This document shows positions 61,063 through 64,000 of a stretch of 64,000 bases of DNA, in pieces. The notes beneath the pieces are model-generated. The model was not told where the DNA came from. It made no database searches and saw nothing but the letters and a program-made list of their open reading frames with translations. The DNA lies in NCBI RefSeq assembly GCF_000219725.1, contig NC_015732.1:1116001-1180000 (forward strand), in the 5' to 3' direction. Position numbers and translations under genes: made by a program. Numbering within the stretch: the first letter of the stretch is position 1; every line of letters begins with the position of its first letter. This DNA comes from Gracilinema caldarium DSM 7334 (GTDB lineage: Bacteria > Spirochaetota > Spirochaetia > Treponematales > Breznakiellaceae).

Positions 61063-62536
61063 CCTGTTGGTTTGGCTCAGTCTCTGTACACTGGGTAGCA
61101 TCCTAATTTCCTGTAATATCATAGACCTCAGGCCTATTGGATATAGCCTATACCCAGCGGAAGCGGATGGAATTCTACCGGAACCCTTTTCTGCTCTAAA
61201 GATTAGCTTTGATACAGAAATGGACGAGCGGGAGGTGGAAAAGGCTTTGACCGTTACCTCCAGAGCAGGCTCGATTGAAGGGGACCTCCACTGGCATGGT
61301 ACCACCCTGGTATTTGTTCCCCTTTCTCCCTGGAAGGCGGGTATCCGGTATAACCTGGCACTAAAAGGATTGGTTCATGCGAAGGATGGCCGGGAACTGC
61401 GGCTTTCTCTAGATCATCCCTTTTATGGACTTCTTAAGGGCGTCGCTCCGATCCTGCTCAGTGTCGATCCCCCTTCTGGCGCCACAGTGGCGGTGCAGGT
61501 TACCGATACTGACCTGTCAGCCCCCCATGGACCGCCACTCCAGTTCCGATTTTCCCGATCTATGGACCGTAAGACCGTTCAGGATGCCCTGACCATAGAA
61601 GGCATAGACCGGATCGAATGGTTGTGGTCCGATGAAGACCAGGTGCTCCAGGTTACTCCTCAAAAGCCTCTCAATCCCTGGACTGTATACCGGTGGAACC
61701 TTAAAACCAGCGCCACGAGCAGAGAAGGGATACCCCTTGGCAAAGAAGCTCAGGGAACCTTTTCCACCAACCTTGATGCGGAACGACCCCGAATAGAAGC
61801 TACCCTTTGCTTTGGCAGGACCGGTACGGATTGGGTGGAACTGGGTTCCACGCTGAATGATCTCGATATCGGCCAGGCTCTGGGGGTTCGCTTTTCTGAG
61901 CCGATGAACCGGGAAAGTCTCCTGCAGGCTTTGCGAATAGAGCCAACCCTGTCTGGATATACGGTACAGATTGATGAACGGACAGTAGGTTATATTCCTG
62001 ACCGTCCTCCTGAACCGGGAATCACCTATGTGCTTATAGTGTCGGCAGATACGAAGGATCTCTCAGCCCTGAGCCTGGAGCAGGAGTACCGGGAAGTCTT
62101 TACTCCGTCTATTCCCTACCTGGAACTTCGCTCAGTTCAGGCTGATGGAGCGCTGATCTTTTCTGGCCCCTTCTCTGAAAGACCCCAGGGGGTCTACACC
62201 GCGCCCCTGCAAGCTCCTGAGGGGAAGCTGGCCATCAATCTGCAGTTTTCTCATCCCTTTACTGCTGAGGCACAAATTGCCCTTTTAAAACAGGTGAACC
62301 TTGCACCCTATTTTCCGGGGAGTCTTGCACCGGTTGCCTTACAGCGGGGCTCTTGGCTTTCCGACAGCACCGTAAGGCTTGTCTGGGTAGGTCTAGAAGG
62401 TGGGAGTGTTGATGTACCCCATTATTACCGGCTCTCCCTGGCAGGAGGGAGGTCGGGAATTACTACATCTCTTCAGGAAGGACTGGGCTACTGGCTTAAG
62501 GAACCTATTGTACTCATGCTGGAGGCCCAGCAATGA
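61043..62536 (+). CDS. Lipoprotein with Ig-like (Big_5/SbsA-type) repeats
   Basis: A 497-residue lipoprotein. The start is MWKSSSNLLVWLSLCTLGSI, behind GGAGG, inside the end of the adaptor gene; the lipid Cys is residue 24 (LISC). At least three repeats of the kind PFSALKISFDTEMDEREVEK, GPPLQFRFSRSMDRKTVQDA and LGVRFSEPMNRESLLQALRI, each followed by YRWNL- or YVLIVS-type strands, are Big_5 bacterial Ig-like domains, usually found on surface proteins. It ends by overlapping the next, related gene by four bases. Confidence 0.85.
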   Translation: MWKSSSNLLVWLSLCTLGSILISCNIIDLRPIGYSLYPAEADGILPEPFSALKISFDTEMDEREVEKALTVTSRAGSIEGDLHWHGTTLVFVPLSPWKAGIRYNLALKGLVHAKDGRELRLSLDHPFYGLLKGVAPILLSVDPPSGATVAVQVTDTDLSAPHGPPLQFRFSRSMDRKTVQDALTIEGIDRIEWLWSDEDQVLQVTPQKPLNPWTVYRWNLKTSATSREGIPLGKEAQGTFSTNLDAERPRIEATLCFGRTGTDWVELGSTLNDLDIGQALGVRFSEPMNRESLLQALRIEPTLSGYTVQIDERTVGYIPDRPPEPGITYVLIVSADTKDLSALSLEQEYREVFTPSIPYLELRSVQADGALIFSGPFSERPQGVYTAPLQAPEGKLAINLQFSHPFTAEAQIALLKQVNLAPYFPGSLAPVALQRGSWLSDSTVRLVWVGLEGGSVDVPHYYRLSLAGGRSGITTSLQEGLGYWLKEPIVLMLEAQQ

Positions 62537-64000
62537 AAATCAATAATAAAATCCTTCTATTATATACGCTCTTTGCTGCGCTTATAGGGGGCTGTGATAT
62601 TCTGCGGGACGCTCCGTTTATCGTCCGAAGCTGGAGTCCTGGAGAGGGAGCCCACCCTGACTTTTCTGGCCCTGCCATAACACTGGAGTTTTCCCATGAC
62701 CCAGACCGGTATAGTGTGGAACGCAGTTTTTCCTGTACCGAAGATGGCCTTGCCTTATCGGGAACCTTCGTCTGGCAGGGCAGGCAGCTTACCTTTTATC
62801 CTGCTGGCGGAATACTACCAAACCGGGATTATCGTATTGGGATAGCTACCGATGCCCAGGATACAAGGGGGCTATCGTTAGATTCGGCCTTTGAAGGGCG
62901 ATTCTCGACTCGACCTAATGGTACCCGAATGGTACTGCTTGGAACCATTCCCGCCGAAGGGGGCCTGTTGGGTGCCGATGCTGAAGGCCCCTGTATGGAA
63001 CCGGTTATCCTTACCTTTTCCCGGGCAGTAAACCTGGAAAATCTGTATCAATATAGTTCCTTTTCCCCCAGTATTCAGGGGCTCTGGAGTCTGGAATCGG
63101 ACGGGACTGTGGCACGCTTTACTCCTTCCCAGCCATGGTCAAACGGAAGGAGCTATGTATGTACTTTGGGAAAAGACTTACCTGACTGCTACGGCCGTCC
63201 CATGGGTCAATCCTATCGCCTGCATTTTTCTGTTGGAGATGATACGGAGCCCCCCAGGCTTGTGAGTATAAGGGCCCTGGACAGGGAGGGCAATCTCCGG
63301 CAGGACCTTGTTTTTACTGAGTTTTATGGAGATTCAGGACCAGGATCCTCCGTACCGGTTAATGAAAACTTTGAAAGAACCTATCGTATCGCCTTAGAAT
63401 TTTCTGAGCCCGTGGATCCCAGTTCGGTTAAGAACAGGCTCTCTTTTCAGAGCAGTCTCGGGTTTACCCTTTCGCCGCCCTATCCGGCATCGACGACCAT
63501 AGAGCTAACCTTTACCGATTCACCGGTTTATGGAAAGCAGTATACCCTGAGTTTAGGCCGGGGTATTACGGATATCCATGGGAATACCAGTACCCAGCAG
63601 GTTCTCTGTAGGGTTCTGAATAACGGACCTGCCAGCAAACCTCCACGGTTCATCGGTCTACGGCTGCCCCTTGCCCCCGGTGGTGGAGCGGGTAATGAAG
63701 AACCTGTTCGTTATGCAATGTCGGATTCCTTCAGCGATCTACCAATCAGTAGTGGAACCGATCGCTACCCCTATGATGTGCCCACCGATACCTGGTTTGA
63801 ACTTTATTTTGATATGGCCCAGGATGCTCACCTAGATCTGTTTTCTTTGATGAACAGCCTTAATGTCAATGCTACCAACAGTGCCCTTAGTTTCGCTCCC
63901 CGGAGCATCAAGAACAGCGGTTTTACCTGGGCAGATCCGGTCCCTGAATGGGCTGACTATGAACGGGTAGAAGTCCGGGGGCTCATTACCAATGGGACCA
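62533..64000 (+). CDS. Second Ig-like (Big_5) repeat lipoprotein, 3' end beyond window
   Basis: Starts at ATG 62533 overlapping the stop of the previous gene (ATGA). The leader ends in LIGGC, with lipid Cys at residue 21. About 489 codons are open to the window edge. Repeats such as AITLEFSHDPDRYSVERSFS, EPVILTFSRAVNLENLYQYS and YRIALEFSEPVDPSSVKNRL, each followed by an N-x-x-Y-R/T strand, are Big_5 Ig-like domains like those of its neighbour. The two are probably tandem duplicates. Their link to an export channel suggests surface or outer-membrane display. Confidence 0.88.
   Translation, partial: MKINNKILLLYTLFAALIGGCDILRDAPFIVRSWSPGEGAHPDFSGPAITLEFSHDPDRYSVERSFSCTEDGLALSGTFVWQGRQLTFYPAGGILPNRDYRIGIATDAQDTRGLSLDSAFEGRFSTRPNGTRMVLLGTIPAEGGLLGADAEGPCMEPVILTFSRAVNLENLYQYSSFSPSIQGLWSLESDGTVARFTPSQPWSNGRSYVCTLGKDLPDCYGRPMGQSYRLHFSVGDDTEPPRLVSIRALDREGNLRQDLVFTEFYGDSGPGSSVPVNENFERTYRIALEFSEPVDPSSVKNRLSFQSSLGFTLSPPYPASTTIELTFTDSPVYGKQYTLSLGRGITDIHGNTSTQQVLCRVLNNGPASKPPRFIGLRLPLAPGGGAGNEEPVRYAMSDSFSDLPISSGTDRYPYDVPTDTWFELYFDMAQDAHLDLFSLMNSLNVNATNSALSFAPRSIKNSGFTWADPVPEWADYERVEVRGLITNGT

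Overview
The window looks like chromosome of a spirochaete, most likely from the Treponema lineage (free-living or gut Treponema / Gracilinema type). Pointers are a PUR-domain nucleic-acid-binding protein like Borrelia BpuR, an outer-membrane protein like the Treponema pallidum UPF0164 family, many lipoproteins with loose spirochaetal lipoboxes, a biotin-dependent sodium-pumping decarboxylase (oadGAB), and a one-piece tmRNA. The genus is an inference; no ribosomal RNA is present. Gene density is high. Several convergent neighbours overlap at their 3' ends, and many same-strand neighbours overlap by ATGA.

Region 1-6.2 kb: the 5' part of metE (cut by the window edge) lies behind a cobalamin riboswitch, followed by a fragment of an ISL3-like transposase, a GH3 lipoprotein, a pseudouridine synthase, a U32-family protein and tmRNA. 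Region 6.3-19.3 kb: a conserved unknown, a dCMP deaminase-chemoreceptor-ACT operon, a PfkB sugar kinase, a MATE exporter with its MarR regulator, a CYTH protein, an RNA methylase, a LysM/degenerate-M23 protein, a group 2 sigma factor, a DnaQ-type exonuclease and a phosphohexomutase. Region 19.4-23.6 kb: oadG-oadA-oadB with a terminator, then a phosphoribosyltransferase.

Region 23.6-32.2 kb: three secreted proteins of unknown function coupled to rnhB, then a PUR protein and a second phosphohexomutase on the other strand. Region 32.4-43.1 kb: an unusual mnmA lacking the usual second catalytic cysteine, a methyltransferase, a degenerate M23 protein with a beta-propeller partner, cytidine deaminase, a DNA-binding/PTS-EIIA fusion, an enlarged thymidine kinase, a transglutaminase-like protein, a second RluA-type synthase, and a DUF4912-GH57 branching enzyme pair.

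Region 43.2-52.5 kb: a UPF0164/FadL-like protein diverges from a probable operon of a 1022-residue repeat protein, a 1523-residue membrane receptor ending in a SpoIIE/PP2C phosphatase, and a small coiled-coil protein. Region 52.6-55.9 kb: a sugar ABC importer (binding lipoprotein plus two permeases) with a strong promoter and a perfect LacI-type palindrome at the start point. Region 56-64 kb: a tightly overlapping operon of two TPR proteins, a small lipoprotein, a TolC-like channel, a membrane-fusion protein and two Ig-like lipoproteins, the last cut by the window edge; no inner-membrane pump is seen. No CRISPR array, prophage, intact transposon or canonical tRNA was found.
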